A stretch of DNA of 35,832 nt from Flavobacteriales bacterium. GTDB lineage: Bacteria > Bacteroidota > Bacteroidia > Flavobacteriales_D > Sanyastnellaceae. The stretch spans positions 1-35,832 of the forward strand of contig JAKMCX010000013.1 in NCBI GenBank assembly GCA_022428285.1, written 5' to 3'. The notes under the pieces are model-generated. The model saw only the letters and a program-made list of their open reading frames with translations, searched no databases and was not told the origin of the DNA. Both the position numbers and the translations under genes were made by a program. Positions 19,199 through 27,466 of the stretch are shown here, piece after piece (within the stretch, counting starts at the first letter, position 1; every line of letters starts with the position of its first letter).

Positions 19199-20397
19199 CG
19201 GAAACCACATTGGAAGGGTCCGTGCAGGGACGGTATGCCCAGCGTGGTGTGTCCTCCGGCAAGGAAGAGGTGCACGCTGCCATTGCAGGCTTGGACAAGG
19301 GGCTGTTCCCCAAAGCCTTCTGCAAGGTGGTGCCCGACGCCCTGACCGGCAGTGAAGAGCATTGTCTCGTCATGCACGCCGATGGCGCAGGCACCAAGAG
19401 CGCCTTGGCTTGGATTTATTGGAAGGAAACGGGAGACCTGTCTGTTTGGAAGGGCATTGCGCAAGACGCCCTTGTGATGAACATCGACGACCTCCTCTGC
19501 GTGGGGGCCACCGGTCCCATCATGGTGAGTTCCACCATTGGCCGCAACAAGCGCCTCGTGCCAGGCGATGTGGTTTCGACCCTGATCCAAGGGACGGAAG
19601 CGCTGATGGCAGAATGGCGCAATTTGGGGCTGGACGTGCGCGGCACAGGCGGGGAGACCGCCGACGTTGGAGATTTGGTGCGCACGGTCATTGTGGATTC
19701 TACAGTGGTGTGCCGCATGCGGCGCGATGAGGTCATCGACAATGCCCGCATCCAAGAAGGCGATGTGATTGTAGGACTCTCCAGTCACGGCCAAGCCCAT
19801 TACGAAGACTTTTGGAACGGCGGCACTGGCAGCAATGGATTGACCAGCGCCCGGCATGATTTGTTTGGTCCAGGATGGCGCGAAAAGTATCCCGAATGCT
19901 TCGATCCAGGGCTCCCCGAAGACCTGGTGTATACGGGGCCCTTTGATGTGACCGATGCGGTGGATGGCGTTCCCGTCGACGCCGGGAAGTTGGTGCTGTC
20001 ACCCACCCGAACTTATGCCCCGGTCATGGTCGATCTGTTCAAAGAAGGCAGGGACCCTTTGCATGGACTGGTGCACTGCAGCGGCGGCGGCCAGACCAAG
20101 GTTTTGCACTTCGCTTCCGAAAACCTCCACGTGGTCAAGGACAACCTCTTTCCAACCCCTGCATTGTTTGGATTGATCCAGCAGCACAGCGGGACGTCTT
20201 GGCGGGAAATGTACCAGGTGTACAACATGGGCCACCGCATGGAGGTCTACACCACTCAGGAGCACGCCCAAGTGGTGCTGGACATTGCAGCGCGCCATGG
20301 AGTCGATGCCCGCATCGTGGGCCGGGTCGAAGCGCGCTCCCCAGGTGGTCCTCGTTTGACCATCGCAGGGACGGAGTCAACCGAGACTTACAGCTAA
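19195..20397 (+). CDS. purM: Phosphoribosylformylglycinamidine cyclo-ligase (AIR synthetase)
   Basis: A 400-residue enzyme of de novo purine synthesis that closes the imidazole ring of FGAM with ATP to form AIR. The sequence begins with the family's '[17 protein letters not shown]' and contains the glycine-rich '[13 protein letters not shown]', '[24 protein letters not shown]', '[13 protein letters not shown]' and 'VVGLSSHG', in line with the long Bacteroidota PurM form. The GTG at 19195 overlaps the upstream stop as GTGA, indicating translational coupling; a TTG at 19210 is the alternative. prfA begins one base after its stop, then pyrF, a cluster also seen in other Bacteroidota. Confidence 0.92.
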   Translation: MTETTLEGSVQGRYAQRGVSSGKEEVHAAIAGLDKGLFPKAFCKVVPDALTGSEEHCLVMHADGAGTKSALAWIYWKETGDLSVWKGIAQDALVMNIDDLLCVGATGPIMVSSTIGRNKRLVPGDVVSTLIQGTEALMAEWRNLGLDVRGTGGETADVGDLVRTVIVDSTVVCRMRRDEVIDNARIQEGDVIVGLSSHGQAHYEDFWNGGTGSNGLTSARHDLFGPGWREKYPECFDPGLPEDLVYTGPFDVTDAVDGVPVDAGKLVLSPTRTYAPVMVDLFKEGRDPLHGLVHCSGGGQTKVLHFASENLHVVKDNLFPTPALFGLIQQHSGTSWREMYQVYNMGHRMEVYTTQEHAQVVLDIAARHGVDARIVGRVEARSPGGPRLTIAGTESTETYS

Positions 20398-20398
20398 C

Positions 20399-21487
20399 AT
20401 GGAAGGGCTGCTGGAGCAGTTGTTGGCCTTGGAGGACCGTTACCGCGAGCTCTCTCTCAAAGTCATCGACCCCTCAGTCATTGCCGATGCCGACGCTTAC
20501 CGCTCGGCCATTCGGGACTTTAAGCAGCTCGAGCCCATCGTAGAGCAAGTCAGACAATACAAGCAGTGGGATGCTGCGCTAAAGGAGGCCCAGGCCGACC
20601 AAAAGAGTGCAGACCTCGAGTTGCGTGAAATGGCATCCGAGGAGGCGGCCCAGCTGACGCAGTCGCTTCAGCAATTGAGGCGGCAACTGCAGGAAGCCTT
20701 GGTGCCAGATGACCCCAGCGATGGGAGGGACTGTGTGATCGAAGTGCGCGCAGGGACCGGAGGAGATGAGGCTGCGCTGTGGGCGGGAGACGTCTTTCGC
20801 ATGTACCAGCGCTTCGCAGAAAGCCTCGGTTGGAAGTTGGAGCTGATCGGTTCTCACCCGGGAACGGCAGGGGGCTTCAAAGAAATTGTCGCCCGGGTTT
20901 CGGGCCAATCTGTTTTTGGACACCTCAAATATGAAAGCGGCACCCACCGGGTGCAACGGGTGCCGGCGACCGAGTCGCAGGGGCGCATCCACACCAGTGC
21001 CGCCACCGTTGCCATCTTGCCCGAGGCAGATGTGGTGGACTTTGAGCTCAACACCAAAGACATCCGCAAAGACACCTTCCGGGCCAGTGGTGCCGGAGGC
21101 CAGCACGTCAACAAAACTGAAAGCGCGGTGCGGTTAACACACTTGCCCACGGGGGTGGTGGTTGAATGCCAGGATGGACGTTCCCAACACCAAAATTACG
21201 AGCAGGCACTGACCGTGATGCGCACCCGGCTTTGGGAGGCAGCTGACCGCGAGCGCCGGGCCGTCGAAGCAGCAGAACGCAAGTCTCAGGTGGGGACCGG
21301 TGACCGTTCCGGCAAAATCCGGACCTACAATTATCCACAGGGTCGGGTCACGGATCACCGCATTGGACTGACCGTCCATGCTCTGGAACGCGTGTTGTCC
21401 GGGGAGTTGGGCGATATCGTGCAAGCCCTGCGCAATGTGGAACGCACGGAACGCCTCAAGCAAGCGGGCCTTTCAGTGGACGGTTAA
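20399..21487 (+). CDS. prfA: Peptide chain release factor 1
   Basis: A 362-residue class I release factor that reads UAA and UAG stop codons and triggers peptide release. The codon-recognition tripeptide is PAT (189-191, in '[10 protein letters not shown]'), as in RF1 rather than the SPF of RF2. The catalytic GGQ motif is at 233-235 in '[16 protein letters not shown]', where the glutamine is normally methylated by PrmC. Length is typical. It starts one base after the purM stop with no ribosome binding site, so it is probably translated by coupling. Confidence 0.96.
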   Translation: MEGLLEQLLALEDRYRELSLKVIDPSVIADADAYRSAIRDFKQLEPIVEQVRQYKQWDAALKEAQADQKSADLELREMASEEAAQLTQSLQQLRRQLQEALVPDDPSDGRDCVIEVRAGTGGDEAALWAGDVFRMYQRFAESLGWKLELIGSHPGTAGGFKEIVARVSGQSVFGHLKYESGTHRVQRVPATESQGRIHTSAATVAILPEADVVDFELNTKDIRKDTFRASGAGGQHVNKTESAVRLTHLPTGVVVECQDGRSQHQNYEQALTVMRTRLWEAADRERRAVEAAERKSQVGTGDRSGKIRTYNYPQGRVTDHRIGLTVHALERVLSGELGDIVQALRNVERTERLKQAGLSVDG

Positions 21488-21504
21488 ACCGGAGCCTTCC
21501 GCGA

Positions 21505-21512
21505 TATCTTCG
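21505..21512 (+). promoter_or_regulatory. -7 box (TATCTTCG) six bases before the pyrF start codon
   Basis: The same octamer as before the aminotransferase and rpsU genes. It ends six bases before the ATG, so a start point at the usual distance would give a leaderless or nearly leaderless pyrF message. No TTG is evident 19 bases upstream. Confidence 0.45.
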
Positions 21513-21518
21513 CCGCCC

Positions 21519-22340
21519 ATGGATGTTCAGCAACTCGTCGATACGATTCGAAGAAAGTCGTCTTTTCTGTGTGTAGGCCTCGATCCGGATCCAGCCAGAA
21601 TACCCCGTCATCTGGGCTCCGGACCCGAAGCTGTATTGCGCTTTAACAAAGCCATCATCGACGCCACTTCGGACCTCGCGGTTGCCTACAAGCCCAATGT
21701 GGCGTTCTACGAGGCGATGGGGTCCGACGGCTGGGACGTCTTGAGCGAGACCTTGGGGGCGATTCCCGAAGGCTGTTTGCGCATAGCCGATGCCAAAAGG
21801 GGGGACATTGGAAATACCGCGACGCGCTACGCCCAAGCCGCTTTTGAGCAATGGGGCGCGGATGCTGTGACCGTTGCTCCGTATATGGGCCGCGACAGCG
21901 TAGAGCCTTTTCTGGCCTTCGAAGGCAAGTGGGCCATCCTGCTGGCGGCGACTTCAAATCCCGGTGCCGAAGACTTTGAGTTCCACGGTTCAGACCAAGG
22001 GACGCCCCTTTGGCGGAGGGTGTTTGAAGTCAGCCGGACTTACAAAGGGGCCGAGCGCCTCATGTATGTGGTGGGGGCCACGCGTCCGGAATTGCTGGCG
22101 CATTGCCGCGCAGCGGCTCCGGACCGCTTCCTTTTGGTGCCGGGAGTCGGTGCCCAAGGAGGGTCATTGGAGGCGGTGTGCGGGGCAGGTTGGGCCCCTG
22201 ATTTGGCCGGTGGATTGCTGGTCAATGTGGGGCGCAGCTTGATGTATGCCTCCCCAGGAGAGGATTTTGCGGAAGCCGCCAGGGGCGAAGCTGAGCGCAT
22301 TCAAAAAACCATGGCTGCGGCTTTGGCTTCCAACCGCTAA
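21519..22340 (+). CDS. pyrF: Orotidine 5'-phosphate decarboxylase
   Basis: A 273-residue enzyme converting OMP to UMP, the last step of de novo pyrimidine synthesis. The catalytic segment 'DAKRGDIGNT' (91-100, with D91, K93 and D96) and 'CVGLDPDP' identify the longer subfamily 2 of bacterial OMP decarboxylases. 'LVPGVGAQGG' forms the phosphate-binding part. The frame extends upstream into prfA, but the ATG at 21519 matches the normal N-terminus and follows a promoter box. The gene lies 31 bases after prfA and 9 bases before the channel gene. Confidence 0.95.
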   Translation: MDVQQLVDTIRRKSSFLCVGLDPDPARIPRHLGSGPEAVLRFNKAIIDATSDLAVAYKPNVAFYEAMGSDGWDVLSETLGAIPEGCLRIADAKRGDIGNTATRYAQAAFEQWGADAVTVAPYMGRDSVEPFLAFEGKWAILLAATSNPGAEDFEFHGSDQGTPLWRRVFEVSRTYKGAERLMYVVGATRPELLAHCRAAAPDRFLLVPGVGAQGGSLEAVCGAGWAPDLAGGLLVNVGRSLMYASPGEDFAEAARGEAERIQKTMAAALASNR

Positions 22341-22349
22341 TTTCCCGCT

Positions 22350-23378
22350 GTGTTTTACCGCTTCAAGTCCTTTTCCCGCATTGCGCTTTCGCTCGTCGTT
22401 GTCGCGGCGGTCATTGTGGTGGGGAGCGCGGGCTTCATGTTGTTGGAGGGGTACACCTTCATTGAGGCCTTCTACATGACCATGATCACGGTCAGCACCG
22501 TGGGCTTCAGGGAAGTGCAACCACTCAGTCCCAAAGGGATGGTGTTCACCTCGCTGCTCATCATTTTCTCCATCGGTACCTTCGCCTATACCATTTCCGC
22601 GATCACGACTTACTTCGTGGCGGGGGAATACCGGGACCTCTTCAAAGCCAGGAAATTGGAACGCACCATCGACAACCTCAAGGAACATGTCATCGTCTGC
22701 GGCTACGGTCGTGTGGGCGAAAAGGCCTACGCCGACCTGACATCAAAGGGATACACCGCGCTGATCGTCGAGAAAGACGAAGAGTTGGTCGGCCACCTGC
22801 GCGATGACCTGACGCCGCTTGTGATCGCTGGTGATGCCACGCGGGACGACCGGCTGATCGCCGCTGGGGTAGACCGGGCTAGAGCGGTCATTTGCACACT
22901 GCCCAGCGACGCTGACAACCTCTACACGGTGCTTTCTGTGCGCGAACACAACCCCGATGCGGTCATCATCAGCAGGGCTTCGCAAGCGGGCTCTCAAGCC
23001 AAGTTGCGCCGGGCTGGAGCCGACAATGTGATCATGCCCGATACGGTGGGTGGGGCGCACATGGCTTCGTTGGTTGCAAACCCTGACGTCATGGATTTCA
23101 TCGACCACATTCGAATCCAAGGCGAGGATGCCATCAACCTCGAAGAGGTGGACGTCAAAGACCTCCCCGAATCGTTCCGGTTGCCGACCCTTGGAGAGGT
23201 CGATGCCCGCAACAGAATTGGCGTCAATGTCATTGGGGTGAAGACATCAGAAGGGGAGTTTATCATCAACCCCGGTCCCGAAACCAAATTGGACAACGCT
23301 TGCAAACTGTTCGTGCTCGGAAGCGATCAGCAGTTGCGTTTGCTCAATAGATTGTTCGGTTTGCAAACTCCGGAGTAG
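22350..23378 (+). CDS. Two-TM potassium channel subunit with RCK (TrkA-N) domain
   Basis: A 342-residue membrane protein of the MthK-like type: TM1 (about 10-30), pore helix, selectivity-filter region 50-54 (T-V-G-F-R), TM2 (about 64-90), then a cytosolic RCK domain with the dinucleotide-binding 'GYGRVG' (118-123) and acidic E141, followed by a TrkA-C-like end. Tetramers should gate K+ flux in response to a cytosolic ligand. The canonical filter is TVGYG; here the second glycine is arginine (R54). The start is a GTG nine bases after pyrF, suggesting co-transcription; no ATG gives a better fit. Confidence 0.87.
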   Translation: MFYRFKSFSRIALSLVVVAAVIVVGSAGFMLLEGYTFIEAFYMTMITVSTVGFREVQPLSPKGMVFTSLLIIFSIGTFAYTISAITTYFVAGEYRDLFKARKLERTIDNLKEHVIVCGYGRVGEKAYADLTSKGYTALIVEKDEELVGHLRDDLTPLVIAGDATRDDRLIAAGVDRARAVICTLPSDADNLYTVLSVREHNPDAVIISRASQAGSQAKLRRAGADNVIMPDTVGGAHMASLVANPDVMDFIDHIRIQGEDAINLEEVDVKDLPESFRLPTLGEVDARNRIGVNVIGVKTSEGEFIINPGPETKLDNACKLFVLGSDQQLRLLNRLFGLQTPE

Positions 23379-23385
23379 CATCTCC

Positions 23386-23415
23386 TTTGGGCTTCAAGGT
23401 GGGGCCTATATTGCG
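23386..23415 (+). promoter_or_regulatory. Possible promoter of the AGCS symporter gene
   Basis: TTTG at 23386-23389 is separated by 17 bases from TATATTG at 23407-23413. Both elements are imperfect in sequence or spacing, but the position, about 24 bases before the ATG, agrees with the other promoters of this window. Confidence 0.35.
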
Positions 23416-23436
23416 CCCCATCGAACCCACGATTTC

Positions 23437-24981
23437 ATGAAACGCCTTATTGCCGCCAGCCTTGCGCTGTGTGCCCCCTTTGTGTTCCCTTTTACAGCTG
23501 CTGCAGCTTCTATTGACGACTCGATCAACGAGGTCATGGGGCCCATAACCGACGCCATTACATCGGTTATTTTTTGGACGGTAGACATCGCAGGGTTCAC
23601 AGTGCCATTCGTCCTCATTTGGCTTTTTGCAGGTGCGCTCTTTTTTACGGTCTATTTCAAGTTCATCAACATTCGGGCCTTTAAGCACGCATTGGAGGTG
23701 GTTCAGGGCAAGTATGATGACCCCAACCACCCCGGCGAGGTTTCCCATTTCCAGGCTTTGACCGCCGCCCTGAGTGGCACAGTAGGAGTGGGCAACATCG
23801 CCGGTGTGGCGGTGGCCGTATCGCTCGGGGGTCCAGGCGCCACCTTTTGGATGATCATCGCGGGCTTGTTCGGCATGAGCAGCAAGTTTGTAGAGTGCAC
23901 CCTCGGCCTCAAGTACCGCCGTCAGAACGAGGATGGCTCAGTTTCAGGAGGCCCCATGTATTACCTGCGGGATGGCCTCGCCAAGAAGAACATGGGCGGC
24001 CTGGGTAAGGTCCTCGCTGCACTTTTTGCAGTGGCTTGCATCGGCGGCTCATTTGGCGGTGGCAACATGGTTCAGATCAACCAGGCCACACAGCAGCTCA
24101 TTTCCGTTACCGGAGGTGAGTCGAGCATGTTTTATGGTCAGGGCTGGATTTTTGGCGTTGTGATGGCGGTCATCGTGGGCATTGTCATCTTGGGAGGAAT
24201 CAAATCCATTGCCAAGGTCACAGACAAGATTGTACCGTTCATGGTGGGCATCTACATCTTGGGTGCGCTGTGGGTCATCGTCACCAACTTGGGAGAAGTT
24301 CCAACGGCATTTAGCCGCATCATCTCTGGTGCATTTGATACCGAGGCCATGTACGGAGGCTTGGTGGGTGTTCTCATTCAGGGAATCCGCCGGGCGGCCT
24401 TCTCCAATGAGGCGGGCATCGGTTCGGCATCGATTGCGCACAGTGCAGCCAAGACGGAAGAGCCCGTGAGCGAAGGCATTGTAGCCTTGCTCGAGCCGTT
24501 CATCGATACGGTGGTCATTTGTACCATGACCGCACTGGTGATTGTGATCACAGATTACGGTCAGTTCGACGCTGCATCTATGCTCGAGAGCGCCCAAAAC
24601 GGAAACCTGAATGCCATCGGATTGACCTCAAGTGCGTTTGAGCAGAGCATTTCTTGGTTCCCAGCTGTCCTGTCCTTGGCGGTCATTTTGTTCGCATTGT
24701 CCACCATGATTTCTTGGAGCTACTACGGACTCAAAGCTTGGACTTATCTCTTCGGAGAAACCAAGGCGGCTGATTTGAGTTACAAGGCGGTCTTCTGCGT
24801 GTTTGTTGTGGTGGGCAGTGCCATCAGTGCCAGCAGTGTTTTTGACTTTGGCGATGCGATGATCTTTGCCATGTGTTTCCCCAATGTGTTGGGACTCTAT
24901 TTCTTGGCTGGTGAGGTCAAAGCCGACCTTGGCGATTACCTCAGTAGGGTAAAGTCAGGTGAGATCAAGCGCTACGACTGA
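23437..24981 (+). CDS. Alanine or glycine:cation symporter (AGCS family)
   Basis: A 514-residue inner-membrane transporter with about ten or more membrane segments that should import alanine or glycine with Na+ or H+. Family signatures are '[28 protein letters not shown]' (split here as [12 protein letters not shown] and [10 protein letters not shown]), 'GGPMYYL' and '[19 protein letters not shown]'. Ahead of the core is a signal peptide-like stretch (MKRL..., hydrophobic to about residue 25) followed by an amphipathic segment, giving an N-terminus longer than E. coli-type members. The ATG at 23437 is the only good start. Substrate choice cannot be read from sequence. Confidence 0.92.
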   Translation: MKRLIAASLALCAPFVFPFTAAAASIDDSINEVMGPITDAITSVIFWTVDIAGFTVPFVLIWLFAGALFFTVYFKFINIRAFKHALEVVQGKYDDPNHPGEVSHFQALTAALSGTVGVGNIAGVAVAVSLGGPGATFWMIIAGLFGMSSKFVECTLGLKYRRQNEDGSVSGGPMYYLRDGLAKKNMGGLGKVLAALFAVACIGGSFGGGNMVQINQATQQLISVTGGESSMFYGQGWIFGVVMAVIVGIVILGGIKSIAKVTDKIVPFMVGIYILGALWVIVTNLGEVPTAFSRIISGAFDTEAMYGGLVGVLIQGIRRAAFSNEAGIGSASIAHSAAKTEEPVSEGIVALLEPFIDTVVICTMTALVIVITDYGQFDAASMLESAQNGNLNAIGLTSSAFEQSISWFPAVLSLAVILFALSTMISWSYYGLKAWTYLFGETKAADLSYKAVFCVFVVVGSAISASSVFDFGDAMIFAMCFPNVLGLYFLAGEVKADLGDYLSRVKSGEIKRYD

Positions 24982-24992
24982 CGCCCTGCCCT

Positions 24993-25967
24993 GTGGGCCT
25001 GCATGTTTTGAGAAGTGAACGGGTCGGCACCTTGTGGTGTGGCCTGGCGGTTTTGGCCTGTCTGGGTGTAGAAGGATGGAGGGCACGGCATCCGAGGGAG
25101 TTGGAACCCCTTTCGGTGCGCGATGTGCTCGAAGCTTTGGAGTGCATGCCCGGGCCCGAAGGGCCGGACCTCACCGGTGCCCGTGATGTAAACCATCAAA
25201 CTGCGGGCAGAGCCCGAGGGTTTCGTTCTGCCAAAGGGACCATTCGCGTCGCAGATTTGGACTCAGTAGGTTGGACGCATTGGGGGCTTTCCCCCAAACA
25301 AGCCCAAGCTGCGGTGAGGTACAACGCGGCAGTAGGAGGCATCAGAGACGAACGCACCCTGCGCCGCATGCGGGTCTTGCCCGAAGGGTGGTTTGACCAC
25401 TTTGAACCCGTCCTTCGTTTCGATGCGGAGAGACCCGAAAGCACATCCTCGAGCAGAGGTGCGGTTGCCACATCTAGAGGTGTGGAAAGGCCAGTGGATT
25501 CTTCTGTTTCCCATTCAAAAGGTCCGAAGTCAGGCCGAGCCGGACCTCCATCAAAAGCGGGCGAGCCGCTCAACATCAATACGGCCGACAGCCTGGCGCT
25601 GTTGTCGGTGAAGGGCATTGGCCCTTGGGTCACAGGTCGAATTTTGTCGGCCCGAAGACGTTGGGGAGGGTTTGCGGAAATGGGCCAGCTGACAGAGGCA
25701 TTGGATGGTTGGGACAGCCTGGCGACGGCCTTGTCTCCGCTGCTGTATTGCAACGGGGATGCGGTTCATTGCAGGTGTGCAGACACGTTGACTTTGGAAC
25801 AGTGGCGGGCACTGCCAGGATTAGATCAGAAAACGGCCCATGTGTTGCAGCGATATGTGCGCCACAACGGAGGAGGCCTTCCAGATTTATTGTTGGCCCA
25901 TCCAGTACTCGATTCGACCCAGTCTGAATTGTTGTCACATTATCTATGCCCTTGCCTACAGGAATGA
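24993..25967 (+). CDS. Secreted or membrane-anchored helix-hairpin-helix (ComEA-like) protein
   Basis: A 324-residue protein with an N-terminal hydrophobic segment (13-27), a variable linker, and three helix-hairpin-helix-like modules: about 86-140 ('GLSPKQAQAAVRYNAAVGG'), 194-250 ('INTADSLALLSVKGIGPWV', the clearest ComEA-type HhH) and 264-320 ('LPGLDQKTAHVLQRYVRHNGG'). HhH modules bind DNA backbone without sequence preference, and ComEA helps take up DNA in the periplasm, but this role is inference here. Five cysteines in the C-terminal third (C253, C260, C262, C319, C321) form CxxxxxxCxC and CxC groups. The start is GTG 24993, 11 bases after the symporter gene; TTG 25008 is an alternative. 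Confidence 0.75.
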   Translation: MGLHVLRSERVGTLWCGLAVLACLGVEGWRARHPRELEPLSVRDVLEALECMPGPEGPDLTGARDVNHQTAGRARGFRSAKGTIRVADLDSVGWTHWGLSPKQAQAAVRYNAAVGGIRDERTLRRMRVLPEGWFDHFEPVLRFDAERPESTSSSRGAVATSRGVERPVDSSVSHSKGPKSGRAGPPSKAGEPLNINTADSLALLSVKGIGPWVTGRILSARRRWGGFAEMGQLTEALDGWDSLATALSPLLYCNGDAVHCRCADTLTLEQWRALPGLDQKTAHVLQRYVRHNGGGLPDLLLAHPVLDSTQSELLSHYLCPCLQE

Positions 25968-26006
25968 TGCGCTCGATGGGCGACCTTTGCGCAAAACCGG
26001 GACGCA

Positions 26007-27170
26007 ATGACCTTCCAGGAAAATGACACCATCTCCGCCATCAGAAGTATGGTGAGAGATTTCGCTGCACAAGAGATGGAGCAGCACATTCTCGATTGGG
26101 ACGAGAGACAGCATTTCCCCAGGGAGCTGTTTTCGAAAATGGGAGAGTTAGGGCTCATGGGCATGTTGGTGCCAGAGCAATATGGAGGCACCGGATTGGG
26201 GTATCCCGAATATGTGGCAGCCATTGAAGAGCTCGCTGCGGTTTGTGGATCCATCGGACTGAGTATGGCCGCCCACAACAGCCTCTGTACGAACCACATT
26301 TTGACCTTTGGTAGTGAAGACCAAAAGCAGCGCTATTTGCCCAAACTCGCAGTGGGCGAGCATGTGGGAGCGTGGGGCCTCACCGAAGCAGGAACGGGTT
26401 CTGATGCCATGCGCATGCGTTGCACGGCAGTCCGAGATGGAGACGATTATATCCTCAATGGGACAAAGAATTGGATCACGCACGGCATCAGTGGTGAAGT
26501 GGTGGTGGTCTTGGTCCGCACAGGAGAGCCGCTGGACAGCCGCGGCATATCGGCCTTTGTTGTAGAGCGGGGCACCCCTGGTTTTAGAGGGGGCAAGAAG
26601 GAGAACAAACTTGGGATGCGCTCCAGTGAGACTGCAGAGTTGATTTTTGAAGACTGCAGAATCCCCGCAGCCAACATGCTCGGGAAAGAAGGTGACGGTT
26701 TCATCCAGGCCATGAAGATCTTGGATGGAGGGCGCATTTCCATTGCGGCTTTGTCATTGGGCATCGGTCGGGGAGCCTACGATGCAGCGCGCAAGTATGC
26801 CCTTCAGCGGGAGCAATTCGGCCAACCCATTGCGCATTTTCAAGGCATAGGGTTCAAGCTGGCCGATATGGCGGTTGATTTGGAAGCGTCGAGGGGGCTG
26901 ATCGCCAAGGCCTGCCATGCAAAAGCGAACGGAGGGGATGTCACGCGTTTTGGCGCCATGGCCAAGTACATGGCATCTGAAGCTTGCGTTAGAATCGCCA
27001 CCGATGCGGTGCAAGTCTTTGGGGGCTATGGTTATACCAAGGATTTTCCTGTCGAGAAGTTCTACCGAGATTCCAAGCTGTGCACCATCGGAGAGGGCAC
27101 TTCAGAGATTCAAAAACTCGTGATCTCAAGGGGATTGGTCAAAAACGGTCCGCATTCGGCAGATTCGTAG
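26007..27170 (+). CDS. Acyl-CoA dehydrogenase
   Basis: A 387-residue FAD enzyme that introduces the alpha-beta double bond into acyl-CoA during fatty acid or branched-chain amino acid breakdown and passes electrons to ETF. Visible motifs are the flavin/substrate signature 'WGLTEAGTGSDA' (123-134), 'NGTKNWITHG' (151-160), 'AxxREQFGQPI', 'QVFGGYGYTKDFPVEKFYRD' and the catalytic base E363 in 'GEGTSEIQ', placed as in short-chain/butyryl-CoA dehydrogenases. Chain-length preference is not certain. It begins 39 bases after the HhH gene; a GACCTTTG sequence at 25982-25989 could be a weak -7 box. Confidence 0.93.
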   Translation: MTFQENDTISAIRSMVRDFAAQEMEQHILDWDERQHFPRELFSKMGELGLMGMLVPEQYGGTGLGYPEYVAAIEELAAVCGSIGLSMAAHNSLCTNHILTFGSEDQKQRYLPKLAVGEHVGAWGLTEAGTGSDAMRMRCTAVRDGDDYILNGTKNWITHGISGEVVVVLVRTGEPLDSRGISAFVVERGTPGFRGGKKENKLGMRSSETAELIFEDCRIPAANMLGKEGDGFIQAMKILDGGRISIAALSLGIGRGAYDAARKYALQREQFGQPIAHFQGIGFKLADMAVDLEASRGLIAKACHAKANGGDVTRFGAMAKYMASEACVRIATDAVQVFGGYGYTKDFPVEKFYRDSKLCTIGEGTSEIQKLVISRGLVKNGPHSADS

Positions 27171-27180
27171 CATTCAGGCA

Positions 27181-27209
27181 TTGGTTTTACTGAAAACCAG
27201 TTATCTTCG
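27181..27209 (+). promoter_or_regulatory. rpsU promoter: TTG, 18-base spacer, TATCTTCG
   Basis: TTG (27181-27183) and TATCTTCG (27202-27209) have near-ideal Bacteroidota -33/-7 spacing. The spacer contains a GGTTTT-ACTG-AAAACC inverted repeat (27183-27198), which may be an operator or a leftover stem-loop. The ATG follows 17 bases after the box. Confidence 0.6.
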
Positions 27210-27226
27210 CCACCCAATTTTTAGCC

Positions 27227-27415
27227 ATGCTTATCATTCCGGTCAAGGAGGGAGAAAACATCGAACGGGCGCTCAAGCGTTTCAAGAAAAAGTTCGATCG
27301 CACGAAAACCGGGCGTATGCTCCGGGCCCGCAAAGAATACGTTAAGCCGAAAACGGTTCGTCGTGAAGCGATGAAAAAAGCCGTTTACAAAAACAAGAAG
27401 GCATTGATGGGCTGA
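27227..27415 (+). CDS. rpsU: Small ribosomal subunit protein bS21
   Basis: A 62-residue basic protein matching bS21 throughout ('VKEGENIERALKRFKKKFDRT', shortened here to its start VKEGENIERALKRFK, and 'RREAMKKAVYKNK'). It sits near the anti-Shine-Dalgarno end of 16S rRNA and, with bS6 and bS18, is implicated in hiding that end in Bacteroidota. There is no Shine-Dalgarno sequence upstream of its ATG, but AAGGAGGG occurs inside the gene at 27245-27252. It has its own promoter and precedes xerC by 51 bases. Confidence 0.96.
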   Translation: MLIIPVKEGENIERALKRFKKKFDRTKTGRMLRARKEYVKPKTVRREAMKKAVYKNKKALMG

Positions 27416-27418
27416 TAA

Positions 27419-27450
27419 TTTGGAGTATTGGATTGGTAGGGTAATATTCG
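27419..27450 (+). promoter_or_regulatory. xerC promoter: TTTG, 19-base spacer, TAATATTCG
   Basis: TTTG (27419-27422) and TAATATTCG (27442-27450) show the spacing typical of the Bacteroidota housekeeping sigma factor; the -7 box has one extra base between TA and TTCG. The ATG follows 16 bases after the box. Confidence 0.5.
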
Positions 27451-27466
27451 CCTTGACCAAACCAAA

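Noticed and set aside
25986-25995. TTTGCGCAAA palindrome before the acyl-CoA dehydrogenase gene as a regulator site
   Set aside because: A single 10-base palindrome, overlapping a possible weak -7 box, is too little evidence to call an operator.
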